NCBI GenBank assembly: GCA_030653035.1
Contig: JAUSAB010000096.1
Coordinates: 1 to 64,000 of the forward strand
Direction: 5' to 3'
Source of the DNA: Desulfocapsaceae bacterium
Lineage (GTDB): Bacteria; Desulfobacterota; Desulfobulbia; Desulfobulbales; Desulfocapsaceae
Length of the DNA stretch: 64,000 nucleotides
Position 1 is the first letter of the stretch; each line of letters opens with the position of its first letter. A program made the translations under genes and the position numbers. A model generated the notes under the pieces. That model had not been told where the DNA came from, made no database searches, and saw nothing but the letters and a program-made list of their open reading frames with translations. Below, in pieces: positions 54,714 to 63,691 of this stretch.

Positions 54714-55664
54714 ATGTTCAGACCGGAAATTAAAGTTATTGACTGCACCGTCCGCGATGGCGGTTTGATGAACAAATGGCAGTTTGACGACACCTTTGTC
54801 AAACAGGTTTACCATGCCCTGGCCGAGGCCGGGGTTGATTATATGGAGATCGGCTATCTCAGCTCCGAATCCGCTTTTGACCGCAATGTGGTAGGCCCTT
54901 GGCGCTTCTGCGGCGAAAAAGACCTGCAACGCATCATCGGCGATGATGAAAAGAAGATCAAGCTCTCGGCCATGGCGGATATCGGGAGGATCGACTATGA
55001 GGATATCCCGGTTCGATCTGAAGGTTCACTCGACATGATTCGGGTGGCCTGCTATGTGCACCAGATCGACAAGGCCGTCGACCTGGCGCACCACTGCATT
55101 GATAAAGGCTACGAGACCACGATCAACCTCATGGCGGTTTCCACCGTCGGGCCGCGCGACCTGGAAGAGGGCCTCAACGATCTGGCCAAGTGCCGGGTTC
55201 CCGTCATCTATCTGGTGGACAGCTTCGGCGCCTTTTATTCCGAAGATATCGAGGTTTTGGCCAGGATGTACATGGAGCGAATGCCTGACAAAACCATCGG
55301 CATCCATGCCCACAACAATCAACAATTGGCCTTTGCCAACACCATCTCCTCCATCATCTCCGGGATCAACTATCTCGATGCCACCCTCTACGGTATTGGC
55401 CGCGGTGCCGGTAACTGCCCGCTGGAACTGCTGCTTTCCTTCCTCAAGAATCCGAAGTTCAAGGTTCGCCCCTTGGTCAAAGTGATCGAGGAGCAGATCC
55501 TGCCCTGGCGGGAAAAGATCGACTGGGGCTATTTCATCCCCTACATGGTTTCCGGGGTTCTCAACCAGCATCCTCGGGAGGCTATGGCCTGCATGGAATC
55601 AGACAAAAAAAATCAAGTCACCGAATTCTATGACCAGATGACCAGCGTCGCCTCCGGCCTGTAA
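54714..55664 (+). CDS. DRE-TIM aldolase, HMG-CoA lyase/4-hydroxy-2-oxovalerate aldolase-like
   Basis: A 316-residue TIM barrel. The DRE metal region is DCTVRDGGLMNKW, IGIHAHNNQQLAFAN holds the HxH metal ligands, and DATLYGIGRGAGNCPLELLL holds the family Gly-rich helix. This fits the aldolase catalytic group that includes HMG-CoA lyase and 4-hydroxy-2-oxovalerate aldolase; the substrate is not fixed. AAGGAGG precedes the start. Pairing with eda suggests a shared pathway of keto-acid cleavage. Confidence 0.85.
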   Translation: MFRPEIKVIDCTVRDGGLMNKWQFDDTFVKQVYHALAEAGVDYMEIGYLSSESAFDRNVVGPWRFCGEKDLQRIIGDDEKKIKLSAMADIGRIDYEDIPVRSEGSLDMIRVACYVHQIDKAVDLAHHCIDKGYETTINLMAVSTVGPRDLEEGLNDLAKCRVPVIYLVDSFGAFYSEDIEVLARMYMERMPDKTIGIHAHNNQQLAFANTISSIISGINYLDATLYGIGRGAGNCPLELLLSFLKNPKFKVRPLVKVIEEQILPWREKIDWGYFIPYMVSGVLNQHPREAMACMESDKKNQVTEFYDQMTSVASGL

Positions 55665-55689
55665 TCTTTTTGCAAAACATGTTGTGAGC

Positions 55690-55717
55690 AAGGCAGCCAC
55701 TAAGGGCTGCCTTTTTT
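55690..55717 (+). terminator. Terminator after the aldolase gene
   Basis: AAGGCAGCC pairs with GGGCTGCC across ACTAA, followed by TTTTTT. It ends the aldolase operon. Confidence 0.85.
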
Positions 55718-55959
55718 ATTGACGCAGAGAGGTGATTGGCTTGTATGGATACCAGCGGGATTATGCTTGTGGAGCAGGCTGGAGGCCAGAGAGAATGTTG
55801 CGCATCATCGGGACACTTCTGGCGTGAGATGCACCCGGCATTGTTGGTGGCAAAAAAAGCAATTGCGGAAAAAAGTTAAATGATTAATTGTTCTTGAGTC
55901 TATTGAATGAATCCACTGAACGTATTTTCTTAATCATCATTGTAATGATGGAGACCAGT

Positions 55960-57162
55960 ATGAAGAATGCCACCCCGTTTTTATACACCGCCAATGAGCT
56001 TTTTGACTGGTTGAGCGGTCGTCCTGATTTTGTCCTGCTTGATGTTCGGAACGCCAATGATTTCGCCAATTTCAGCGTTGAGGCCCCAGTCTTTTTCCCT
56101 TATATAAATATTCCCTATTTTAATTTCATGGAAGATGCCCAGGGCAGCATCAATCTTGTGCCGAAAGGGCAGAAGATACGGATCGTCTGCGCCAAGGAGG
56201 GGTCGGCTAAATATGTGGCTGATCTCCTCTGCGAGCATGGTTTTACCGATGTCGGCTATCTGCAGCAGGGGATTGTGAGCTGGGGCAATGCCCTGGTGCC
56301 CAAAAAAGTCAGTAGTGACGATGAAAAATATACGCTCTACCAGTTTGTCCGGCCGGGAAAGGCCTCGTGCAGCTATATGCTGATCTATAAGGATGAGGCA
56401 ATGGTCTTTGATCCTTCCCGCAATATTGATGTTTATAAGGCCATGGCCAAGCAGCATGGCAGCAAGATTATCCGTTCCTTTGAGACCCATCGGCAGGCCG
56501 ATTATATCTCCGGCAGCCCACAACTGGCGAAAGAAAAAGGGTGCAAGGTGCTGGCGAGCAAGCTTGATTTTACCGGAGCGACTTTCCCCTATGAACCGGT
56601 GGTTGACGGTCAGGTCTGCACCTTTTCCAAAAAAGGCCCGGAGGTGCGGGTCCTGCATACGCCAGGACACACCATGGGCAGTTCCTGTTATCTGATTGAC
56701 AATAAATATCTACTCAGTGGGGATACCGTTTTCATTAGTACCGCCGGCCGTCCTGATCTTGGCGGACGGTGGGCGGAATGGGCGCGGGAGCTCTATCTGA
56801 GTCTCATGCTGCGTCTGCGGGATCTGGCTGATCATGTCCAGGTGCTGCCCGGTCATTATACTTCCTGGAGCGAGGCCAATGGTGAGCATATTATCATGGA
56901 GAACCTCGGGAATTTGCGTCAGCATGTGGTGGCCTTTCGTCTGGCCAATGAGAAAAAATTTGCTGAGTTTATTGAAGAGAACATGCGGCCGCAACCTGCT
57001 GTTTATGGGGAAATCCGTAAGGTGAACATCGGTTTTCTTGAGGTGAGCCAGGAAGAGGCCGACGTCATGGATCTGGGCAAGAATGAGTGCGGGGCCAGTA
57101 ATTACGGGAAGGTGGGTGTCAGCGCCGAGACCCAGCGGGTTGACCGGAGGCAAACGGCCTGA
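55960..57162 (+). CDS. Rhodanese-persulfide dioxygenase (ETHE1-like) fusion
   Basis: A 400-residue protein. Residues 1-110 are a rhodanese-like domain (FVLLDVRNANDFAN, active-site loop CAKEGSA with its Cys). Residues 125-350 are a metallo-beta-lactamase fold of the ETHE1 type. The usual THxHADH is THRQADY here: the first His is kept, the second and last metal-site positions are lost. HTPGHTMGS and SGDTVF supply the other iron ligands. In ETHE1 the single iron uses three such residues, so activity on glutathione persulfide is plausible. GGAG precedes ATG 55960. Confidence 0.85.
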   Translation: MKNATPFLYTANELFDWLSGRPDFVLLDVRNANDFANFSVEAPVFFPYINIPYFNFMEDAQGSINLVPKGQKIRIVCAKEGSAKYVADLLCEHGFTDVGYLQQGIVSWGNALVPKKVSSDDEKYTLYQFVRPGKASCSYMLIYKDEAMVFDPSRNIDVYKAMAKQHGSKIIRSFETHRQADYISGSPQLAKEKGCKVLASKLDFTGATFPYEPVVDGQVCTFSKKGPEVRVLHTPGHTMGSSCYLIDNKYLLSGDTVFISTAGRPDLGGRWAEWARELYLSLMLRLRDLADHVQVLPGHYTSWSEANGEHIIMENLGNLRQHVVAFRLANEKKFAEFIEENMRPQPAVYGEIRKVNIGFLEVSQEEADVMDLGKNECGASNYGKVGVSAETQRVDRRQTA

Positions 57163-57211
57163 TTTCTATTGTCCTGTGACGGGACGGTTTTGAAAAACAG
57201 TCATAATTCCC

Positions 57212-57646
57212 ATGAAGATATTGATTCTCTGCACCGGCAACAGTTGCCGCAGCCAGATGGCGCATGGATTTTTGCAATCCTTTGATCCACGGATCCAGGT
57301 CTTTTCGGCAGGCACGGAACCTGCTGCCCGGGTCAATGCCCAGGCAGTTGCCGTGATGGCGGAAGTCGGGATTGACATCAGTCATCATGTCCCTGCCCAT
57401 GTCAGTCAATACCTGGGCGAGGCGTGGGATTTTGTCATCACGGTCTGCGGCGGCGCCAATGAATCCTGTCCGGTCTTTATCGGTAAGGTCCAGTCCCGTC
57501 TCCATTTTGGTTTTACTGATCCTTCCCAGGAACAGGGACCACCAGAGTATGTTAAGCAGGCCTTTCATCAGGTCAGGGACGCGATCAAGGCCAGATTCTA
57601 TGAGTTCTATTGTGAGCAGATTGTGCCGTTGCTGCCGAAACAATAA
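57212..57646 (+). CDS. arsC: Arsenate reductase ArsC, low-Mr phosphatase fold
   Basis: A 144-residue protein with the CTGNSCRSQ phosphate-binding loop at residues 7-14 and a second Cys pair in TVCGGANESCPVF. These match the thioredoxin-linked ArsC family, in which Cys shuttles reduce arsenate. Low-molecular-weight tyrosine phosphatases share the first loop but lack the later Cys pair. No arsR or arsB is beside it. The gene overlaps bioD by one base. Confidence 0.88.
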   Translation: MKILILCTGNSCRSQMAHGFLQSFDPRIQVFSAGTEPAARVNAQAVAVMAEVGIDISHHVPAHVSQYLGEAWDFVITVCGGANESCPVFIGKVQSRLHFGFTDPSQEQGPPEYVKQAFHQVRDAIKARFYEFYCEQIVPLLPKQ

Positions 57647-58347
57647 TGGCTGAGCACTCGGTCATCGCAATCACCGGTATTGATACCGATATCGGTAAGA
57701 CCGTGGCCACCGGACTTCTAGGCCGCTATCTTCTGGAGCAGGGTAAACGGGTCATTACCCAGAAGCTGGTGCAGACCGGATGTACTGGGCTTGCGGAAGA
57801 TATCCTCACTCATCGGCGTCTAATGGGCCAGGAACTCCAGCCTGAAGACCACCAGGGGCTGACCTGCCCCTATGTCTTTGCCAAGCCCTGCTCGCCGCAT
57901 CTTGCGGCCTCCCTGGCCAGGTGCAGGATTGATCCCGCGGTCATCCGTCAGGCTACCCGGACACTTGCCGCTCGGTATGAGCTGGTGTTGCTGGAAGGGG
58001 CAGGCGGCTTGTTGGTCCCTTTAACTGAAAACCTCACTTTTCTGGATTATCTGGAGCAGGAGGCCTGCCCCTTGATTGTGGTCAGCACCCCTCGTCTGGG
58101 ATCGATCAATCATACCCTTTCTGTCCTGGAACTGGCCCGTAACCGGGGTTTGACCGTGCTGGGGATTGTCTATAATCGCTATCGGGAGAGTGACCCGGTG
58201 ATTGCTGGGGATACCGCTCAGATTTTTTCACGGTATCTGCAGCGATACGGTCATCATGATTGTGTTGTTGATCTGTTTGCGGTCGAGGAGTACAGCCCTC
58301 AGAATAGAAGTCTGGATTTCAGTTCGTTGTTTAGGTGCCGTTACTAA
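57646..58347 (+). CDS. bioD: Dethiobiotin synthetase
   Basis: A 233-residue ATP-dependent carboxylase of biotin synthesis. P-loop GIDTDIGKT, LLEGAGGLLVP and VVSTPRLGSINHTL are family motifs. It converts diaminopelargonic acid to dethiobiotin. Other bio genes are not seen. The last residues and the stop are encoded by a hairpin repeat (58330-58391), which overlaps the 3' end. Confidence 0.95.
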   Translation: MAEHSVIAITGIDTDIGKTVATGLLGRYLLEQGKRVITQKLVQTGCTGLAEDILTHRRLMGQELQPEDHQGLTCPYVFAKPCSPHLAASLARCRIDPAVIRQATRTLAARYELVLLEGAGGLLVPLTENLTFLDYLEQEACPLIVVSTPRLGSINHTLSVLELARNRGLTVLGIVYNRYRESDPVIAGDTAQIFSRYLQRYGHHDCVVDLFAVEEYSPQNRSLDFSSLFRCRY

Positions 58348-58391
58348 ACAAGCAAGGTCTTTTTCTTGCTTGTTTAGTTTACGGCACCTTA
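58330..58391. repeat. Palindromic intergenic element at the bioD 3' end
   Basis: TTTAGGTGCCGTTACTAAAC pairs with GTTTAGTTTACGGCACCTTA, with inner AAGCAAG and CTTGCTT arms. The element gives bioD its last codons and stop. Confidence 0.9.
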
Positions 58392-58560
58392 TGCCGCGCC
58401 AAAGAAACAGCAATCTTTTTCGGCTGTTTCTTTGCGTGGCGTCTGGCCAGCAACGACTGTCGAGATCATCCAGGTCGTCGCGTCAAAGAAACCGGCAGAC
58501 AGTATCTTGCCGATATCAATACACTGAGAGTCGTTACGAATACTTGAGAAAGGAGAGAAC

Positions 58561-58803
58561 ATGGCGCGTGTGCAAAAAAAGATTTGTCTCAGTTGCCGGA
58601 ATTTCAGTCTGCAGGAGACTGATTCCGGTGTCTGCAAGGTGGTCAAAGGGCTTGCGTCCTATCCGGTGAAGGCAACCGAGGATACCTGTGATCGGTGGCT
58701 CGATTGTGGTCAGCAATACTTTATCCGTACCGGTTGGATCAAGGGGCGGCTGGCTAAAGAGCAGGGGAATAAGATTGTTACTGAAACCGGGATCATCTGT
58801 TGA
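58561..58803 (+). CDS. Small Cys-rich protein, unknown
   Basis: An 80-residue protein with CLSCR, GVCK, DTCDRW and DCGQQ, six or seven Cys in all, suggesting a small metal-binding or ribbon domain. GAAAGGAGAG precedes ATG 58561. It is 30 bases before the CYTH gene, so may be co-transcribed with it. I recognise no family. Confidence 0.65.
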   Translation: MARVQKKICLSCRNFSLQETDSGVCKVVKGLASYPVKATEDTCDRWLDCGQQYFIRTGWIKGRLAKEQGNKIVTETGIIC

Positions 58804-58833
58804 TTTTCATGAAAAGAGTAAACAAGGTGGGGC

Positions 58834-59304
58834 ATGGGAACAGAGATTGAACGAAAATTCCTGGTAATCAGTGACGAATGGAGAGGCTTGGCCACAGGAG
58901 TTGAGTATCGTCAGGGCTATCTCAGTGTTAGTAAAGAGCGGACCGTCCGGGTGCGGATTGCAGGCGATACCGCATTTTTGACCATCAAGGGGCAAGCCAG
59001 CGGGATCAGTCGGATGGAGTATGAATACCCGATTCCGGTCGAAGACGCTAAGGTCCTGCTGGCAGAACTCTGTGAACAGCCGCTCATTGAAAAAAAGAGG
59101 TCTAAGATCGACTATCAGGGTTTTGTCTGGGAAGTAGATGAGTTTTTTGGTGAAAATGAGGGGTTGCTGGTGGCCGAGATCGAGCTTGACGGCGAGGATC
59201 AGGAATTTGTAAAACCGCCCTGGGTTGGGGAGGAAGTGAGCTCCGATCGTCGTTATTCCAACGCGAGTCTGGTTAAAGCCCCTTTTCTTACCTGGAATCC
59301 TTAA
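58834..59304 (+). CDS. CYTH-domain phosphohydrolase
   Basis: A 156-residue protein with the EIERKFL (ExExK) motif at the start and basic residues spaced as in the CYTH tunnel (VRVRIAGD, LTIKG, RSKIDYQG). The family hydrolyses tripolyphosphate, thiamine triphosphate or makes cyclic nucleotides; tripolyphosphatase is the common role in bacteria. It is convergent with the K+ channel gene by 7 bases. Confidence 0.88.
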   Translation: MGTEIERKFLVISDEWRGLATGVEYRQGYLSVSKERTVRVRIAGDTAFLTIKGQASGISRMEYEYPIPVEDAKVLLAELCEQPLIEKKRSKIDYQGFVWEVDEFFGENEGLLVAEIELDGEDQEFVKPPWVGEEVSSDRRYSNASLVKAPFLTWNP

Positions 59305-59311
59305 GGGTGTT

Positions 59312-60298
59312 TTAAATCGTCTTTTCCAGTTCCTTGATCTTGGTGTAGTCCCCGAGGACAATCAGGGTGTCGTCTTTGAGGATCATGCTGTTGGGGTTGG
59401 GATTGAACAGCATCTCGCCATGGCTGCGTTTGATGGCCACGACGATCAGGTTGAAATCACGGCGGATATTAGAATCCATCAAGGTGCTGTTGACGATTTT
59501 GCCATGGTCGGAAACGGAGAGTTCTTCCATGCGTAGGCCAAGCTCACCACTGTGGATGGTCAGGTCGATAAAGTCAGTGACGGTTGGCCGCAGGATGTGC
59601 TGGGCCATACGGCAAGCACCGATATAGTAGGGCGATATGACACGGTTGGCCCCGGCACGCAGCAGTTTGGTCTCGCCGCCCTCGGTGCCGCTGGAGCGGG
59701 CCATGATATAGAGGTCGTTGTTCAGGCCTCGCGCCGACAGGGTGATATAGACATTATTGGCATCAGAGGAGACCACGGAGATAAGTCCTTTGGCCCGTTT
59801 AACCCCGGCCTGGAGCAGCATGTCGTCGCTTGAGGCCTCACCATCAAGGAAAAGAAAATTGAGTTCAGCCAGTTCTTGAACGACCTGGGGATTGTTTTCA
59901 ATAACGACAAAGGATTTATCTGCCTCTTTGAGCAAGTTGCAGATGACCCGGCCAATGCGGCCAAATCCGCAGATAATGTAATGATCTGTGAGTCCCAGGA
60001 CCTTCTTCTTCATATTCAATCTCCCGTAAATAGCCCGAAGTTCACCTCCTACCACTGCCTCGGTAATCTTGCTGAACATAAACATGACAAAACCCACCCC
60101 GATCAAGATGAGCACCATGGTAAAGATCCGTCCCTTGGTGTCCAAGGGAAAGATCTCGCCATAGCCGATGGTGCTGATGGTGATCATGGTCATGTAGAGG
60201 CTGTCAATAAAACTGCTATGTTCGATGAACATGTACCCAAATGTTCCGAACGACAGGATGACGACCAGCATGATCAGGAGTGTTACTGATTTATGCAT
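59312..60298 (-). CDS. K+ channel with RCK/TrkA domain
   Basis: A roughly 328-residue two-helix potassium channel: selectivity filter TISTIGYGEI between two hydrophobic segments, then an RCK domain starting YIICGFGRIGRVICNLL (TrkA-N, NAD-binding) and ending with a TrkA-C part (DTLIVLGDYTKI). Gating depends on nucleotide or Ca2+. ATG 60298 was preferred to the 17-residue longer frame. Confidence 0.92.
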   Translation of the reverse strand: MHKSVTLLIMLVVILSFGTFGYMFIEHSSFIDSLYMTMITISTIGYGEIFPLDTKGRIFTMVLILIGVGFVMFMFSKITEAVVGGELRAIYGRLNMKKKVLGLTDHYIICGFGRIGRVICNLLKEADKSFVVIENNPQVVQELAELNFLFLDGEASSDDMLLQAGVKRAKGLISVVSSDANNVYITLSARGLNNDLYIMARSSGTEGGETKLLRAGANRVISPYYIGACRMAQHILRPTVTDFIDLTIHSGELGLRMEELSVSDHGKIVNSTLMDSNIRRDFNLIVVAIKRSHGEMLFNPNPNSMILKDDTLIVLGDYTKIKELEKTI

Positions 60299-60459
60299 AT
60301 ATTCATTGTTGGTATGTTTTTGAAACCGGGTATGTTTTTTGCCATGCACTATACCTTGTTTTTGATTAAAGAAAACCTTGAAAAGTGTTTTTTGTCCAGC
60401 GGGACGGCTTGATTTTTTCTGAACTATTATGCAAAAATAATCCAGGAAGGTACACGACC

Positions 60460-61206
60460 ATGAGCACCTATAAGATTCACCCCATTGTCATGGGGACCAA
60501 GATCTTTGATAAGGGAATGATGACCTATCAATATGATTACGGCACCCCTTATACCATCCCCATTTATTGCTGGTATCTCGAAGGCGGCGGAAGGAAGATT
60601 CTCGTTGATACCGGTGAGCTGCGTCCCATCCAGTCGGAAGAGCGGGAGAAAAGTATCGGCGGCCGGATCTATACCTTTGAAGAGGGATTGGCCAAATGGG
60701 GGATAACGCCTGAGGATATTGAGCTGGTGATCCACACCCATCTCCATGCCGATCATTGTGAAAATGACTATAAGTGCGTCAATGCGCTTTTTTATATCCA
60801 CGAAAAGGAGCTGGAGACCATCCACAATACTCATCCGCTCGATTATCGCTATGTGGAGGATTATATCTACGAGATCGAGGAAAACGGGCAGATCAGACCG
60901 GTGAGCGGAGATGGGGAAATCGTGCCGGGGATCTCGGTTGTCCATACCCCCGCTCACACTCCGGGTGGTATGACGGTGCTCATTGATACGGAAAAGGGAA
61001 AGGCTGCCATCACCGGTTTCTGTGTCATCCGGGAAAATTTTGAGCCGCCGCCAGCCATCCTGGCCATGGAAATGGAGGTGATCCCGCCCGGCACCAGTGT
61101 TAATACCTACGAGGCCTATGATATTGTCCTGCGGGTCAAAGGACTGGCCGATATCATCCTGCCCCTGCACGAGCCGGAATTTGCAGCGGTTGACACTATC
61201 GGTTGA
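60460..61206 (+). CDS. Metallo-beta-lactamase-fold hydrolase, AHL lactonase-like
   Basis: A 248-residue protein with the complete HTHLHADH metal motif, then HTPAHTPGGM and a terminal HEPEF His. It resembles lactonase-like MBL proteins, although the ligand is not fixed. AGGAAGGT precedes ATG 60460, which removes the 25-residue 5' extension. It is divergent from the channel gene. Confidence 0.85.
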   Translation: MSTYKIHPIVMGTKIFDKGMMTYQYDYGTPYTIPIYCWYLEGGGRKILVDTGELRPIQSEEREKSIGGRIYTFEEGLAKWGITPEDIELVIHTHLHADHCENDYKCVNALFYIHEKELETIHNTHPLDYRYVEDYIYEIEENGQIRPVSGDGEIVPGISVVHTPAHTPGGMTVLIDTEKGKAAITGFCVIRENFEPPPAILAMEMEVIPPGTSVNTYEAYDIVLRVKGLADIILPLHEPEFAAVDTIG

Positions 61207-61261
61207 GGCTGTACCTATTTGTGGAGCAGATCGCTATTGAAAAAGTTCAGAGAGGTTTTTT

Positions 61262-62803
61262 GTGACTGATATCCTGGTCTTTGCCCCCATTGTCCTGCTG
61301 GTTGTTGTTGCGTTGGTGTTGTCTCTGGTCCTGAGAAAGGTGTCGCAGCCGGTTGATCTTTCCCTTTTGTTCGCCCGTCTTGATGGTCTGGAGAAAGGAC
61401 AGGGACGCGCTGAATTGATGATCCGGGAGGAGGTGGCCAAGAGTCGTGAGGAACTGAGCCGGACGGGACGAGAGCAGCGGCAGGAGCTCACTGCGGCCTT
61501 TGCGACCTTTGGCGATTCGGTGGTCCAGCGGATGATGGATGTTGCCACTCTCCAGAAGGGGCAACTGGATGGGTTCTCTGAGCAGCTTGCCGCCTTTGCC
61601 AGGGTAAGTGGTGAACAGCTGAACGGGATGCGGGTCGAGTCCGTAAGCGGGGCCAAACAGCTCCGGGAAGAGGTAGTGACGACCCTGAACAGCATTTCGG
61701 CGACCATGACCAAGACCATGAAAGAGCTGGCAGTGGCAGAAAAGGTCCAGCTTGAGGCCATGTCCACGGTGATTGCGAGACTTGCAGATTCCAACGAGAA
61801 GAAGATGGAGGCCCTGAGGGTGACGGTGGAGGGCAAACTGCAGGCCATGCAAGCTGATAATGCCAAACAGCTTGAGCAGATGCGGCAGACCGTCGATGAA
61901 AAATTGCAGGGGACTCTCGAGAAACGCCTGGGAGAATCCTTCAAGCAGGTCAGCGAACGGCTGGAGCTGGTGCACAAGGGTCTGGGCGAGATGCAGACGC
62001 TCGCCACCGGGGTCGGCGATTTGAAAAAAGTGCTCACCAATGTCAAGACTCGCGGCACCTGGGGTGAGGTGCAGCTTGGCGCCCTGCTTGAGCAGGTGCT
62101 TAATCCCGATCAGTTTGCTGTTAATGTGGCTACCAAGGATGGTGGCGAGCGGGTCGAGTTTGCGATCAAATTGCCGGGTACGGGAACGGAGGTCAGTGAG
62201 ATTGTCTGGTTGCCCATTGATGCCAAATTCCCCATTGAGGATTATCAGCGTTTGATCGATGCTCAGGAGCTGGGGGATCTGGTTGGGGTGGAGACCGCAG
62301 GTAAGCAGTTGGAAAGCCGGGTCAAGGTCTGTGCCGGCGACATCTGCCGTAAGTACCTGAATCCGCCCAGGACCACCGATTTTGCCGTCCTTTTCCTGCC
62401 GATTGAGGGACTTTTTGCTGAGGTCATCCGTCGCACCGGTCTGACCGAGGCCATCCAGCGGGAATGCCGGGTGGTGATTGCCGGACCAACTACCTTGTGG
62501 TCGATCCTGAACAGTCTGCAGATGGGGTTCCGTACCCTGGCCATCCAGAGGCGATCGAGTGAGGTGTGGAATCTGCTGGCCGCGGTCAAGACCGAGTGGA
62601 GCAGGTATGGTGAAGTCCTTGGTAATGTGCAGAAGAAGCTGGAGCAGGCATCAAAGACCATTGATCAGGCAAAGACGAGATCAAGGGCCATTGAGAGGAG
62701 GTTGCGGGATGTACAGGAACTTCCTGTTGGTGAGGCTTCGGTTTTGCTGTCCCTTGATGTGTTGGAAGAAGACGGTGCTGCGGGTGAGGATGTAGTGGAG
62801 TAA
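61262..62803 (+). CDS. rmuC: DNA recombination protein RmuC
   Basis: A 513-residue protein: N-terminal helix (IVLLVVVALVLSLVL), a long coiled coil to about residue 240, then the PD-(D/E)XK-like RmuC core (RGTWGEVQLGALLEQ, PIDAKFPIEDYQRL, LPIEGLFAEV). RmuC limits inverted-repeat-mediated rearrangement, which is interesting in a genome with so many hairpins. The start is GTG 61262. Confidence 0.9.
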   Translation: MTDILVFAPIVLLVVVALVLSLVLRKVSQPVDLSLLFARLDGLEKGQGRAELMIREEVAKSREELSRTGREQRQELTAAFATFGDSVVQRMMDVATLQKGQLDGFSEQLAAFARVSGEQLNGMRVESVSGAKQLREEVVTTLNSISATMTKTMKELAVAEKVQLEAMSTVIARLADSNEKKMEALRVTVEGKLQAMQADNAKQLEQMRQTVDEKLQGTLEKRLGESFKQVSERLELVHKGLGEMQTLATGVGDLKKVLTNVKTRGTWGEVQLGALLEQVLNPDQFAVNVATKDGGERVEFAIKLPGTGTEVSEIVWLPIDAKFPIEDYQRLIDAQELGDLVGVETAGKQLESRVKVCAGDICRKYLNPPRTTDFAVLFLPIEGLFAEVIRRTGLTEAIQRECRVVIAGPTTLWSILNSLQMGFRTLAIQRRSSEVWNLLAAVKTEWSRYGEVLGNVQKKLEQASKTIDQAKTRSRAIERRLRDVQELPVGEASVLLSLDVLEEDGAAGEDVVE

Positions 62804-62818
62804 TATGTTGCAAGGAAA

Positions 62819-62884
62819 ATCGCCCGCAGGGACGGGTTCCTACATTGCCCGGAACATCCGTAGGGGCCCACCCCTGCGGGCGAT
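62819..62884. repeat. GC-rich nested palindrome
   Basis: ATCGCCCGCAGGG and CCCTGCGGGCGAT are exact complements around a nested GGTTCCTACA/GTAGGGG region. This GTAGGGGC family of dyads is common in bacterial intergenic DNA. It could also terminate rmuC. Confidence 0.7.
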
Positions 62885-63023
62885 CAGGGATCGCAATTAT
62901 TCCCACCATTTCCTCAAAAAAGGCCGCTGCAAGACCCAAGAAATAAAAAATATATCATTAACACAGTTGTTGAGATATACTTAATAATATCATTATTTAT
63001 CATATCTCGTAAGGGAGGCAGGA

Positions 63024-63623
63024 ATGGAAAAAACATGTGGGTGGGATCAAAAGACTCTGGCTGGTGGCGGGCGTAGTGTGTGGCTGTTGTTGGGTTGGGC
63101 GGTGCTTTTGACTTCCGGCCCGGCTGGGGCTGCGGATTCGAACCCATTGCCGGATGCCGGTCAGACAAAATGTTACGATACAAACGGTACTGAAATTACC
63201 TGTCCGGCGGCCGGGCAGCCCTTGCTTGGTCAGGAAGCCCAGTACCACGGAGCGGCTCCTTCCTACAGTGCTACCACCAATACCGTCGCCGACAATAATA
63301 CCGGGCTGGTGTGGATGAAGTCCGATGACGGCACAACCCGAACCTGGCAGGGTGCTGTTGACTATTGCAACGGCCTTGATTATGCCGGCCAGACCGACTG
63401 GCGGTTGCCGACCAGAGTCGAGTTGAAATCTATTGTTGATTATGGACGGACAAATCCGGCTATCAATCCGGCCTTTACCTGTCAGTCGTCCAGTTACTGG
63501 TCGGCTACCACCTACGCGGATTACCCGGCGGGCGCTTGGGTTGTCTATTTCTACACTGGCTATGATTATTGGTACATTAAGACCAATAGTTATTACGTTC
63601 GTTGTGTTCGCGCCGGATTATGA
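63024..63623 (+). CDS. DUF1566 (Lcl C-terminal-like) exported protein
   Basis: A 199-residue protein with a signal peptide (SVWLLLGWAVLLTSGPAGAA) and a DUF1566 domain: NTGLVWMKSDDGTTRTWQGAVDYC, TDWRLPTRVELKSIVDY, SSYWSATTYADYP and VRCVRAG. DUF1566 proteins are often surface or lectin-like. GGAGG precedes ATG 63024. The function is unknown. Confidence 0.9.
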   Translation: MEKTCGWDQKTLAGGGRSVWLLLGWAVLLTSGPAGAADSNPLPDAGQTKCYDTNGTEITCPAAGQPLLGQEAQYHGAAPSYSATTNTVADNNTGLVWMKSDDGTTRTWQGAVDYCNGLDYAGQTDWRLPTRVELKSIVDYGRTNPAINPAFTCQSSSYWSATTYADYPAGAWVVYFYTGYDYWYIKTNSYYVRCVRAGL

Positions 63624-63691
63624 AAATTTGGGCCTTTGGTTCTTTGGCTGTTACTGTTTTCCCCCTCTCCCAAAAGTTGTCTGGCAAGAGA

